In this document: piece by piece, positions 35,333-43,545 of the stretch
Numbering within the stretch: the stretch's first letter is position 1
How the letters are laid out: every line of letters begins with the position of its first letter
Origin: Streptomyces microflavus
Lineage (GTDB): Bacteria; Actinomycetota; Actinomycetes; Streptomycetales; Streptomycetaceae
Direction: 5' to 3'
NCBI RefSeq assembly: GCF_014650075.1
Contig: NZ_BMUG01000011.1
Span: 248,001 to 312,000, forward strand
DNA length: 64,000 nt
Program-made: the position numbers and the translations under genes
Notes under the pieces: generated by a model
Told to the model about the DNA's origin: nothing
Databases searched by the model: none
Seen by the model: only the letters and a program-made list of their open reading frames with translations

Positions 35333-36549
35333 CCGGCACAGAGGCGCTCGGCACAGAGGCCGCGGGACTCACCTCGCGGTGGCAGAACGCGCTGATGGAC
35401 AATTACGGCACGCCCCAGCTGCCGCTCGTCCGCGGTGAGGGCGCCCACGTCTGGGCCGAGGACGGCACCCGCTACCTCGACTTCGTCGGCGGGATCGCGG
35501 TCAACGCCCTCGGCCACGCCCACCCCGCCGTCGTGGAGGCCGTCTCCACCCAGATCGCCTCCCTCGGGCATGTCTCGAACCTCTTCATCGCGGAACCACC
35601 GGTCGCGCTCGCCGAGCGGCTGCTCCAGCTCTTCGGCCGCACGGGCCGGGTCTTCTTCGCCAACTCCGGCGCGGAGGCCAACGAAGCCGCCTTCAAGATC
35701 GGCCGGCTCACCGGCCGCACCCACATGGTCGCCACCGACGGCGGCTTCCACGGCCGGACGATGGGAGCCCTCGCGCTCACCGGCCAGCCGGGGAAGCGTG
35801 AGCCGTTCGTCCCGCTGCCCGGTGACGTCACGCATGTGCCGTACGGGGACGTCGACGCGTTGCGGGCAGCGGTGACCACGGAGACCGCCCTGGTGATCAT
35901 CGAGCCGATCCAGGGCGAGAACGGCGTCGTCGTCCCGCCCAAGGGGTATCTGGAGGCCGCCCGGGAGATCACCCGCGCGACCGGCACCCTGCTCGTCCTG
36001 GACGAGGTCCAGACCGGGATCGGCCGCTGCGGCCAGTGGTTCGAGCACCAGGCCCACCAGGGCGTCGAGCCCGACATCGTCACCCTCGCCAAGGGCCTCG
36101 GCGGTGGCCTCCCGATCGGCGCGGCCGTCGCGTTCGGCCCGGCGGCCGACCTGCTGAAGCCGGGGCACCACGGCACGACGTTCGGCGGCAACCCGATCGC
36201 CTGCGCCGCCGGACTCGCCGTCCTGGACACCCTCGCGGCCGACGGCGCCCTCGACGAGGTCAAGCGGCTCGGCGAGAGGATCCGCGACGGCGTGGAGGCG
36301 CTGGGACACCCGCTGGTCTCCCATGTCCGCGGCAGTGGCCTGCTGCTGGGTATCGTGCTCACCGGACCCCTCGCACCGCAGGTGCAGCAGGCGGCCCAGG
36401 GAGCCGGCCTCCTGGTGAACGCGCCCGCCCCCGATGTCGTACGGCTCATGCCGCCGCTGATCATCGGTGACGCGGAGGTGGACGCGTTCCTGGAGATCCT
36501 GCCGAGCGCTCTCGACGCGGCACACGGGGACGGACGATCCGGAGCATGA
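35329..36549 (+). CDS. argD: Acetylornithine aminotransferase
   Basis: ArgD is a PLP-dependent class III aminotransferase that makes N-acetylornithine. The 406-residue protein has 'YLDFVGGIAVNALGHAHP', 'FFANSGAEANEAAFKIGR', and the PLP lysine in 'EPDIVTLAKGLGGGLPIGAAVAF'. The ATG overlaps the argB stop. A 25-base gap then leads to argR, so all five genes form one operon. Confidence 0.97.
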   Translation: MTGTEALGTEAAGLTSRWQNALMDNYGTPQLPLVRGEGAHVWAEDGTRYLDFVGGIAVNALGHAHPAVVEAVSTQIASLGHVSNLFIAEPPVALAERLLQLFGRTGRVFFANSGAEANEAAFKIGRLTGRTHMVATDGGFHGRTMGALALTGQPGKREPFVPLPGDVTHVPYGDVDALRAAVTTETALVIIEPIQGENGVVVPPKGYLEAAREITRATGTLLVLDEVQTGIGRCGQWFEHQAHQGVEPDIVTLAKGLGGGLPIGAAVAFGPAADLLKPGHHGTTFGGNPIACAAGLAVLDTLAADGALDEVKRLGERIRDGVEALGHPLVSHVRGSGLLLGIVLTGPLAPQVQQAAQGAGLLVNAPAPDVVRLMPPLIIGDAEVDAFLEILPSALDAAHGDGRSGA

Positions 36550-36574
36550 CCCTCCGGAGAATGAGGCGACGACG

Positions 36575-37111
36575 ATGACCGAGGCGCAGGAGACCGAGCA
36601 CGGCGGACCGTCCGTGCCGCAGACGCGCACCGCCCGCCACCGCCGGATCGTGGACATCCTGAATCGGCAGCCGGTCCGCTCGCAGAGCCAGCTGGCCAAG
36701 CTCCTCGCCGACGACGGGCTGAGCGTCACCCAGGCGACGCTCTCCCGCGACCTCGACGAGCTGGGCGCGGTCAAGATCCGCAACACCGGCGGCGAGCTGA
36801 TCTACGCGGTGCCTAGCGAGGGCGGATTCCGCACCCCGCAGGCACCGCTGGGCGGCTCCGCCAAGGAGGAGCGGATGCGCAGGCTCTCGGCCGAACTGCT
36901 CATCTCGGCGGAGGCCTCGGCCAACCTCGTGGTCCTGCGTACGCCGCCGGGCGCCGCCCAGTTCCTCGCCTCGGCCATCGACCAGGCCGAACTGCACGAC
37001 ATCCTCGGCACTATCGCGGGCGACGACACGCTGATGCTCATCAGCCGCGACGCGGGCGGCGGCCAGGCGCTCGCCGACCACCTGCTGAGGCTCGCTCAGA
37101 ACGACCGCTGA
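36575..37111 (+). CDS. argR: Arginine repressor
   Basis: The 178-residue repressor has an N-terminal winged helix (about 18-85: 'RTARHRRIVDILNRQPVRSQSQLAKLLADDGLSVTQATLSRDLDELGAVKI'). The C-terminal oligomerisation and arginine-binding domain contains 'LVVLRTPPGAAQFLASAIDQAELHDILGTIAGDDTLMLI'. It is last in argCJBDR and is expected to bind the ARG boxes before argC and argG. The ATG at 36575 follows GGAGAATGAGG; the longer in-frame extension is rejected. Confidence 0.95.
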   Translation: MTEAQETEHGGPSVPQTRTARHRRIVDILNRQPVRSQSQLAKLLADDGLSVTQATLSRDLDELGAVKIRNTGGELIYAVPSEGGFRTPQAPLGGSAKEERMRRLSAELLISAEASANLVVLRTPPGAAQFLASAIDQAELHDILGTIAGDDTLMLISRDAGGGQALADHLLRLAQNDR

Positions 37112-37121
37112 ACCGTTCCGT

Positions 37122-37826
37122 TCAGTAACGCGTGATCGCGGTCGGGCCCGAGGTGGTCCCGATCGCGATGTGCGGTTCGCGCTCCGGGTCCGCCCAGGCC
37201 AGGATCTCCGCCATCGCGTCCGCCGGGACCGAGACACACCCGGCCGTCGCCCCGCGCCCGTTGACATGCAGGAAGATCCCGGCGCCCCGGTTGCGTACCG
37301 GACGCTCGTAGTTGAAGCCGATCACCAGCGCGCGGGCGTACTGCGTCCCGTAGGAGACCAGGTGCTCGGCCTCGTCCGCCCGGCAGTCCGCCGGTCGTGG
37401 TTCCACCCAACGGTTGTACGACGCCGAGGCGTTGTCCTGGCACCACCAGGAGTCCTCGTTCACCTTGCGGTACGCGTACCGCGTCCCGGCGGGGGCCTCC
37501 TCGATGCCGAAGGCGTACGGCAGGTCGTACAGCCCGGTCGGCGTGGTGCTGGTGCCCTGCTCCCGGGTGGCGCCCTCGGCCAGCCCGTTCGCGCCGAACC
37601 GCGCGGGCGCGGACCCCGCCTCCGCCCACCTGCCCCCGCGCCGCTCCCACCAGGTCACCGTGCCGGTCGTGGAGCCGGTGTCCGGGGCCTCGGCGGTGAT
37701 GAGCTGGGAGCCGCCGCCCGTGTCCGCCATCCGGTCGGGGAGGGGCGGGGTGTCGGCGGTCCCGGCCCCGAGGGAGCCGATGGCCAGGGTGAGGAGTACG
37801 GCGAAGGTCAGCAGAGGTCGGCGCAT
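37122..37826 (-). CDS. Secreted L,D-transpeptidase-like (YkuD-fold) protein
   Basis: The 234-residue exported protein begins with a signal peptide (about 1-25). A YkuD-like catalytic segment lies near the C-terminus: 'GIFLHVNGRGATAGCVSVP', with the conserved His, then Gly and Cys nucleophile. L,D-transpeptidases crosslink peptidoglycan at 3-3 bonds; some members only trim or remodel. The central 'YGTQYARALVIGFNY' strand is also typical. It is convergent with argR, 10 bases apart. Confidence 0.83.
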   Translation of the reverse strand: MRRPLLTFAVLLTLAIGSLGAGTADTPPLPDRMADTGGGSQLITAEAPDTGSTTGTVTWWERRGGRWAEAGSAPARFGANGLAEGATREQGTSTTPTGLYDLPYAFGIEEAPAGTRYAYRKVNEDSWWCQDNASASYNRWVEPRPADCRADEAEHLVSYGTQYARALVIGFNYERPVRNRGAGIFLHVNGRGATAGCVSVPADAMAEILAWADPEREPHIAIGTTSGPTAITRY

Positions 37827-37967
37827 GTTCCGGACCGTACGGCGGCCGGGGCCGTCGGCCCACCGGACCTGCTCCGTACGGCCCAGCGGCCCACCTCGGG
37901 AGAGCCCCCGCGAGCCCCCGAAGGCCACCGGAGAGGCCTGCTCGGCCTGATGATCCGGTCTCTGCCG

Positions 37968-38537
37968 TTAACCCGGGCGACGGCACCCGGCGAGGAGGGC
38001 CGCGACCATCCGCTTGGCGTCGTCCTGCTCGTAGTCGGGGCCGGTGATGCAGAGGTTCCCGATGGCGCGCATGAGCGTGTAGGCGGTGATGCCGGGATCG
38101 ACCTCGTCGGCGGCGGCGCAGGCGTCGAGCAACGTCGCGCAGGCCGGGACCAAGGTGTCGAGCATGAGGGCGTGGAGGTTCTCCAGCCCCGGATCACCGG
38201 ACCCCAGGGCGGCACCGAGGCCGTGCTTGGTCACCAGGAACTCCACGAACGCGTCCACCCAGCGGGTCAGCGCGGTGAACGGGGAGGCCGATTCCTCCAG
38301 GAGGCGGGGAGCGAGTGCGGTGCAGGCGTCGATCTGGTGGCGGTAGACGGCGGTGACGAGGTCCGCCCGGGTCGGGAAGTTCCGGTAGATCGTGCCCACG
38401 CCCACGCCGGCGCGCTCGGCGATGTCGCGGATGGGGGCTTGGACGCCCTGGTCCACGAAGACCGCCGACGCGGCCGCCAGCACACCGCTGCGGGTGCGCT
38501 GCGCCTGTGCTCGGCGTACTCCGACCGGTTCCGTCAC
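37968..38537 (-). CDS. TetR-family transcriptional regulator
   Basis: The 189-residue regulator has the TetR N-terminal HTH ('SGVLAAASAVFVDQGVQAPIRDIAERAGVGVGTIYRNFPTRADLVTAVY') and a helical ligand domain. GTG start with a GGAGG Shine-Dalgarno. Two operator-like palindromes lie in the intergenic region shared with the divergent hydrolase gene, so it probably represses both. The ligand is unknown. Confidence 0.92.
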   Translation of the reverse strand: MTEPVGVRRAQAQRTRSGVLAAASAVFVDQGVQAPIRDIAERAGVGVGTIYRNFPTRADLVTAVYRHQIDACTALAPRLLEESASPFTALTRWVDAFVEFLVTKHGLGAALGSGDPGLENLHALMLDTLVPACATLLDACAAADEVDPGITAYTLMRAIGNLCITGPDYEQDDAKRMVAALLAGCRRPG

Positions 38538-38553
38538 GGGACCTCCATTGCTC

Positions 38554-38597
38554 GCGGAACAATGTTCCGCTAAATTGGCGGAACGACGCTCCGCCAA
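38554..38597. promoter_or_regulatory. Paired TetR operator palindromes
   Basis: GCGGAAC-AAT-GTTCCGC (38554-38570) and TTGGCGGA-N7-TCCGCCAA (38575-38597) are two inverted repeats sharing the GCGGA half. They lie between the divergent TetR and hydrolase genes. Confidence 0.75.
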
Positions 38598-38638
38598 AGT
38601 ATGGCAGAGCGACCCCACGGAGAAAGCGCAGGTCCCCC

Positions 38639-39550
38639 ATGTCTTCCAGCCCCCTCGGCCGGCGGATCGTCGCGGTCAAGCCCATCGCCGTCGCCGCGCC
38701 CGGCCGCAGCGTCGATCTGCAGGTCAAGGTCACCGCCCCGCTGTCGGGCCACGACCTGCCCGTCATCGTGTTCTCCCACGGCAACGCCTGGTCCCTGGAC
38801 GGATACGAGCCCCTCGTCGACCGGTGGGCAGCCGCCGGATTCATCGTGGTGCAGCCCACCCACCTGGACTCCCGCCGCAACGGCATCGGATGGGACGACC
38901 CGCGCTTCGCCACCATCTGGCGCGTCCGGATCGCCGACCTCCACGCGGTCCTCGACGGCCTCGGCGACATCCTTCTCCAGGCCGGCGGCCTGGCGACCCG
39001 AGTCGACCGTGAGCGCATCGCGGTCGTCGGCCACTCCTGGGGCGCCCAGACCGCCGGCGCGATCCTCGGTGCGCGGGTGCTCGACGCCGACGGCGTTCCC
39101 GGAGAGGACTTCTCCCACCCCGGGGTCTCGGCCGGCGCGCTGATCGCCGCGACCGGAACCGGCGACACGCTCACCCCGTTCGCCGTCGAGCACCTTCCGT
39201 TCATGAGGCCGGACTACTCCACCATGACCACCCCGGCCCTGGTCGTCGCGGGCGGCAAGGACCGGTCGCAGCTCTCCACCAGGGGCCCGGAGTGGTTCAC
39301 CGACGCCTACCGCCTCAGCCCGTCCCCGAAGAGCCTGCTCACCATCGCCGAGGGCGAGCACACCCTGGGCGGCATCGCCGGCGAGATGGTCGCCGAGACC
39401 ACCGACGAGGACCCCGCCCGCGTCGCCCTCGTCGCCGACGCGGTCTCGGCCTACCTCCTCGACGCCTTCAAGCTCGACGGCACCGCGTGGGCCGACCTTG
39501 GTGGTGCCGCCGCGTCCGGCGGCGGTGCGTGGAGCATCGCCGGACGGTGA
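38639..39550 (+). CDS. Alpha/beta hydrolase (dienelactone hydrolase-like)
   Basis: The 303-residue hydrolase has an oxyanion-type 'VIVFSHGNAWSLDGYEPLVDRWAAAGFIVVQPTH', the nucleophile elbow 'GHSWGAQTAG' and a late 'EGEHTLGG' that supplies the His. It resembles chlorophyllase/PAF-acetylhydrolase-like predicted esterases. It is divergent from, and probably repressed by, the TetR regulator. The substrate is unknown. Confidence 0.87.
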   Translation: MSSSPLGRRIVAVKPIAVAAPGRSVDLQVKVTAPLSGHDLPVIVFSHGNAWSLDGYEPLVDRWAAAGFIVVQPTHLDSRRNGIGWDDPRFATIWRVRIADLHAVLDGLGDILLQAGGLATRVDRERIAVVGHSWGAQTAGAILGARVLDADGVPGEDFSHPGVSAGALIAATGTGDTLTPFAVEHLPFMRPDYSTMTTPALVVAGGKDRSQLSTRGPEWFTDAYRLSPSPKSLLTIAEGEHTLGGIAGEMVAETTDEDPARVALVADAVSAYLLDAFKLDGTAWADLGGAAASGGGAWSIAGR

Positions 39551-39607
39551 ACCGGGCCGGTGAATCCGGCACGTCCGCGCCGTTCCCGCCGCATCTGACC
39601 TGCCACT

Positions 39608-39642
39608 TTGACAAAGCATACGGACCACTGCATAGTTATACC
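39608..39642 (+). promoter_or_regulatory. argG promoter with ARG-box-like element
   Basis: A consensus TTGACA (39608-39613) and CATAGT (39631-39636) have a 17-base spacer. TGCATAGTTATA (39629-39640) overlaps the -10 and resembles the argC element, so ArgR control is likely. Confidence 0.7.
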
Positions 39643-39672
39643 CATCAGTGATTGCACCGTAAGGAGAAACCC

Positions 39673-40866
39673 GTGACCGAGCGCGTCGTACTCGCCTACT
39701 CGGGCGGCCTGGACACCTCCGTCGCCATCGGCTGGATCGCCGAGGAGACGGGCGCCGAGGTCATCGCCGTTGCCGTGGACGTCGGCCAGGGCGGCGAGGA
39801 CCTGGACGTCATCCGCAAGCGCGCGCTCGCCTGCGGTGCCGTCGAAGCCGAGGTCGCGGACGCCAAGGACGAGTTCGCCGAGGAGTACTGCCTCCCGGCG
39901 ATCAAGGCCAACGCCCTCTACATGGACCGCTACCCGCTGGTCTCGGCCCTCTCCCGGCCGACGATCGTCAAGCACCTCGTCGCCGCCGCCAAGAAGCACA
40001 ACGCCGGGATCGTCGCCCACGGCTGCACCGGCAAGGGCAACGACCAGGTCCGCTTCGAGGCCGGTATCTCCGCGCTCGGCCCCGACCTGAAGTGCATCGC
40101 CCCGGTCCGCGACTACGCGATGACCCGGGACAAGGCGATCGCCTTCTGCGAGGAGAAGAACCTCCCGATCGCGACCACCAAGAAGTCCCCGTACTCCATC
40201 GACCAGAACGTCTTCGGACGGGCCGTCGAGACGGGCTTCCTGGAGGACATCTGGAACGCGCCGATCGAGGACATCTACGAGTACACCTCCAACCCGGCCA
40301 CCCCCCGCGAGGCCGACGAGGTCGTCATCTCCTTCAAGGAGGGTGTGCCGGTCGCCATCGACGGCCGCCCCGTCACCGTCCTCCAGGCGATCCAGCAGCT
40401 CAACGAGCGGGCCGGCGCCCAGGGCATCGGCCGGATCGACATGGTCGAGGACCGGCTCGTGGGCATCAAGTCCCGTGAGGTGTACGAGGCGCCCGGCGCG
40501 ATCGCGCTGATCACCGCCCACCAGGAGCTGGAGAACGTCACCGTCGAGCGCGAGCTGGCCCGCTACAAGCGGCAGGTCGAGCAGCGCTGGGGCGAGATGG
40601 TCTACGACGGCCTGTGGTTCTCCCCGCTGAAGCGGGCGCTGGACGGCTTCATCAACGAGGCCAACCAGCACGTCACCGGCGACATCCGGATGACCCTGCA
40701 CGCGGGCCGCGCCGTCGTCACCGGCCGGAAGTCCGACGAGTCGCTGTACGACTTCAACCTCGCCACCTACGACTCGGGCGACACCTTCGACCAGTCCAAG
40801 GCGCAGGGCTTCATCGAGCTCTTCGGCCTCTCGTCCAAGATTGCGGCCAAGCGCGACCTCGCCTGA
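39673..40866 (+). CDS. argG: Argininosuccinate synthase
   Basis: ArgG condenses citrulline and aspartate with ATP. The 397-residue protein has the PP-loop ATP motif 'VLAYSGGLDTSVAIGWI', the aspartate/citrulline-binding 'AHGCTGKGNDQVRFE' and 'SPYSIDQNVFGRA'. GTG start with an AAGGAG Shine-Dalgarno. It lies between the argR block and argH with its own promoter. In S. coelicolor, as I recall, argG lies elsewhere, so this location is informative. Confidence 0.97.
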   Translation: MTERVVLAYSGGLDTSVAIGWIAEETGAEVIAVAVDVGQGGEDLDVIRKRALACGAVEAEVADAKDEFAEEYCLPAIKANALYMDRYPLVSALSRPTIVKHLVAAAKKHNAGIVAHGCTGKGNDQVRFEAGISALGPDLKCIAPVRDYAMTRDKAIAFCEEKNLPIATTKKSPYSIDQNVFGRAVETGFLEDIWNAPIEDIYEYTSNPATPREADEVVISFKEGVPVAIDGRPVTVLQAIQQLNERAGAQGIGRIDMVEDRLVGIKSREVYEAPGAIALITAHQELENVTVERELARYKRQVEQRWGEMVYDGLWFSPLKRALDGFINEANQHVTGDIRMTLHAGRAVVTGRKSDESLYDFNLATYDSGDTFDQSKAQGFIELFGLSSKIAAKRDLA

Positions 40867-40883
40867 CCTCCCCTCGTTGTACA

Positions 40884-40918
40884 GCCGCCTCCCCGTCGTC
40901 ACGCGGCAGGGAGGCGGC
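40884..40918 (+). terminator. Hairpin between argG and argH
   Basis: A 10-bp perfect stem GCCGCCTCCC/GGGAGGCGGC with a 15-base loop lies 18 bases after the argG stop. It may terminate or attenuate transcription into argH. Confidence 0.5.
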
Positions 40919-40976
40919 CGCATATCCGCACCTCGGCCTACGCCTTGGCCCTTGTCTTTGCTTTGAGGAGCACGCA

Positions 40977-42404
40977 GTGAGCAGCAACAACGGTGACGTC
41001 CGGCTCTGGGGCGCGCGTTTCGCCGACGGACCGGCCGAGGCGCTGGCCAAGCTGTCGGCCTCCGTCCACTTCGACTGGCGGCTCGCGCCGTACGACATCG
41101 CCGGCTCCCGCGCCCACGCCCGCGTCCTCAACAAGGCGGGCCTGCTCACCGAGGACGAGCTGACCCGGATGCAGGACGGCCTCGACAAGCTCGAAGCCGA
41201 TGTCGCGGACGGCTCCTTCACCGGAACCATCGCCGACGAGGACGTCCACACCGCGCTGGAGCGCGGACTGCTGGAGCGCCTCGGCCCCGACCTCGGCGGC
41301 AAGCTGCGGGCCGGCCGGTCGCGGAACGACCAGATCGCCACCCTCTTCCGGATGTACCTGCGCGACCACGCCCGGATCATCGGCGGCCTGATCGCCGACC
41401 TCCAGGGCGCCCTGGTCGGCCTCGCGGAGGCCCACCCGGACGTGGCGATGCCCGGCCGGACCCACCTCCAGCACGCCCAGCCGGTGCTCTTCGCCCACCA
41501 CGTGCTCGCCCACGTCCAGTCGCTGTCCCGGGACGCCGAGCGGCTGCGCCAGTGGGACGAGCGCACAGCCGTCTCCCCGTACGGCTCCGGGGCGCTCGCC
41601 GGATCCTCGCTCGGCCTGGACCCGGAGGCGGTCGCCGCCGACCTCGGCTTCGAGCACGGCTCGGTCGCCAACTCCATCGACGGCACCGCCTCGCGGGACT
41701 TCGTCGCCGAGTTCGCCTTCATCACCGCGATGATCGGCGTCAACCTCTCCCGGATCGCGGAGGAGGTCATCATCTGGAACACGAAGGAGTTCTCCTTCGT
41801 CACCCTCCACGACGCCTTCTCCACCGGCTCCTCGATCATGCCGCAGAAGAAGAACCCGGACATCGCGGAGCTGGCCCGGGGCAAGTCCGGCCGTCTCATC
41901 GGCAACCTGACCGGCCTGCTCGCCACGTTGAAGGCCCTCCCGCTCGCGTACAACCGCGACCTCCAGGAGGACAAGGAGCCCGTCTTCGACTCCTGCGACC
42001 AGCTCGAAGTCCTGCTCCCCGCCTTCACCGGCATGATGGCCACGCTCACCGTCAACCGTGAGCGCATGGAGGAGCTGGCCCCGGCCGGCTTCTCGCTCGC
42101 CACCGACATCGCGGAGTGGCTGGTGAGGCAGGGCGTGCCGTTCCGGGTCGCGCACGAGGTCGCGGGCGCCTGCGTCAAGGAGTGCGAGCGGCACTCCATC
42201 GAGCTCGACGAGCTGACCGACGAGCAGTTCGCCGCGATCTCCGAGCACCTCACCCCGGAGGTCCGCACGGTCCTCAACGTGCGCGGCGCCCTCGCCTCCC
42301 GCAACGGCCGCGGCGGAACGGCCCCCTCCGCCGTCGCCGTACAGCTCGCCGAGGTGAAGAAGGACCTGGAGGCCCAGAACGCCTGGGCGACCGCGAGCCG
42401 GTAG
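40977..42404 (+). CDS. argH: Argininosuccinate lyase
   Basis: ArgH splits argininosuccinate to arginine and fumarate, the last step. The 475-residue protein of the fumarase superfamily has 'AGRSRNDQIATLFRMYLRD', 'MPGRTHLQHAQPVLFAHH' and the signature 'GSSIMPQKKNPDIAE' with the catalytic Ser. GTG start with GAGGAG upstream. It follows argG by 110 bases and may share its transcript if the intervening hairpin is read through. Confidence 0.97.
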   Translation: MSSNNGDVRLWGARFADGPAEALAKLSASVHFDWRLAPYDIAGSRAHARVLNKAGLLTEDELTRMQDGLDKLEADVADGSFTGTIADEDVHTALERGLLERLGPDLGGKLRAGRSRNDQIATLFRMYLRDHARIIGGLIADLQGALVGLAEAHPDVAMPGRTHLQHAQPVLFAHHVLAHVQSLSRDAERLRQWDERTAVSPYGSGALAGSSLGLDPEAVAADLGFEHGSVANSIDGTASRDFVAEFAFITAMIGVNLSRIAEEVIIWNTKEFSFVTLHDAFSTGSSIMPQKKNPDIAELARGKSGRLIGNLTGLLATLKALPLAYNRDLQEDKEPVFDSCDQLEVLLPAFTGMMATLTVNRERMEELAPAGFSLATDIAEWLVRQGVPFRVAHEVAGACVKECERHSIELDELTDEQFAAISEHLTPEVRTVLNVRGALASRNGRGGTAPSAVAVQLAEVKKDLEAQNAWATASR

Positions 42405-42554
42405 CCGTACCGCGCCACGGAAGCCGTACGGCCTCGCGTACGTGACGTCGCGCCCGGGCGGCGTACGTACGGTGTCGTCGCAGGTGTACGAAAGGTGTCG
42501 CGGGCTACGTTGACCGGGGTAGGAGTATCCGCAACCGACCCCGAGGAGCCCGCG

Positions 42555-43526
42555 ATGCCCTTCACCGCCCTGGCCACCGCGACGACCCCCACCGCCCACA
42601 TCGGACTGGGCCTCGCAGCCGTCGGGAGGCCCGGATACATCAACCTCCACCGTGATCAGGACTTCCCGGAAGGCCGGGACGTGGAGGATCTGCGCGCCCG
42701 CACCCACGAGCTGCTCGACGCGGCGTACGCGCAGGGCGTCCGGTACGTCGACGCGGCCCGCTCCTACGGCCGCGCCGAGGAGTTCCTCGGCGAATGGCTC
42801 GACGCCCGGCCCTCCTTCACCGACCTCGTCGTCGGCTCCAAGTGGGGGTACACCTACACCGCCGACTGGAGCACCGAAGCCGAGGCCCACGAGGTCAAGG
42901 ACCACAGCCTCGCCACCTTCGAGCGCCAGCGCGCCGAGACCCGCGAACTCCTCGGCGACCGGCTCGACCTCTACCAGATCCACTCGCTCACCCCCGACAG
43001 CCCGGCCCTCGCCGACAAGGAACTCCACGAGCGCCTCGCCGCCCTCGCCGCCGAGGGGGTCGCCGTCGGCTTCTCCACCAGCGGCCCCAACCAGGCCGAC
43101 GCCATCCGGGCCGCGCTCGCGCTCACGGTCGACGGCCACCCCCTCTTCCGTACCGTCCAGGCCACCTACAACGCCCTGGAGACCTCGGCCGCGCCCGCCC
43201 TCGCCGAGGCCCACGAGGCCGGGCTCACAGTGATCGTCAAGGAGGGCATGGCCAACGGCCGCCTGGCGGGGGACGAGGCGCCCGCCGTGTTCCGCGAGAT
43301 CGCCGCCGACGCGGGGGTGGGCGGCGACGCGGTGGCCCTGGCGCTCGTTCTCCACCAGCCCTGGGCCGGAGTCGTCCTCTCCGGCGCCGCCACCGTCACC
43401 CAGCTCGCCGGAAATCTGCACGCCCCCGTCGTCGGCCTCGACGAGGAGCAGCGGGACCGGCTGGACGCCCTGGTGGAGGAGCCGGAGTCGTACTGGCGCC
43501 ACCGCGCGGCCCTTCCCTGGCACTGA
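42555..43526 (+). CDS. Aldo/keto reductase
   Basis: The 323-residue TIM-barrel oxidoreductase uses NADPH. The catalytic tetrad is visible: Asp in 'VRYVDAARSYGRAEEFLG', the Tyr of that same motif, Lys in 'LVVGSKWGYTY' and His in 'DLYQIHSLTPDSPAL'. The substrate is unknown. The start ATG follows GAGGAG. It faces the helR gene 19 bases away. Confidence 0.92.
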   Translation: MPFTALATATTPTAHIGLGLAAVGRPGYINLHRDQDFPEGRDVEDLRARTHELLDAAYAQGVRYVDAARSYGRAEEFLGEWLDARPSFTDLVVGSKWGYTYTADWSTEAEAHEVKDHSLATFERQRAETRELLGDRLDLYQIHSLTPDSPALADKELHERLAALAAEGVAVGFSTSGPNQADAIRAALALTVDGHPLFRTVQATYNALETSAAPALAEAHEAGLTVIVKEGMANGRLAGDEAPAVFREIAADAGVGGDAVALALVLHQPWAGVVLSGAATVTQLAGNLHAPVVGLDEEQRDRLDALVEEPESYWRHRAALPWH

Positions 43527-43545
43527 GGAAGAAAGCCGCCCGGCC

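Noticed and set aside
40938..43523. 861-codon minus-strand ORF opposite argH and the aldo/keto reductase
   Set aside because: Shadow frame; both plus-strand genes have complete catalytic motifs.
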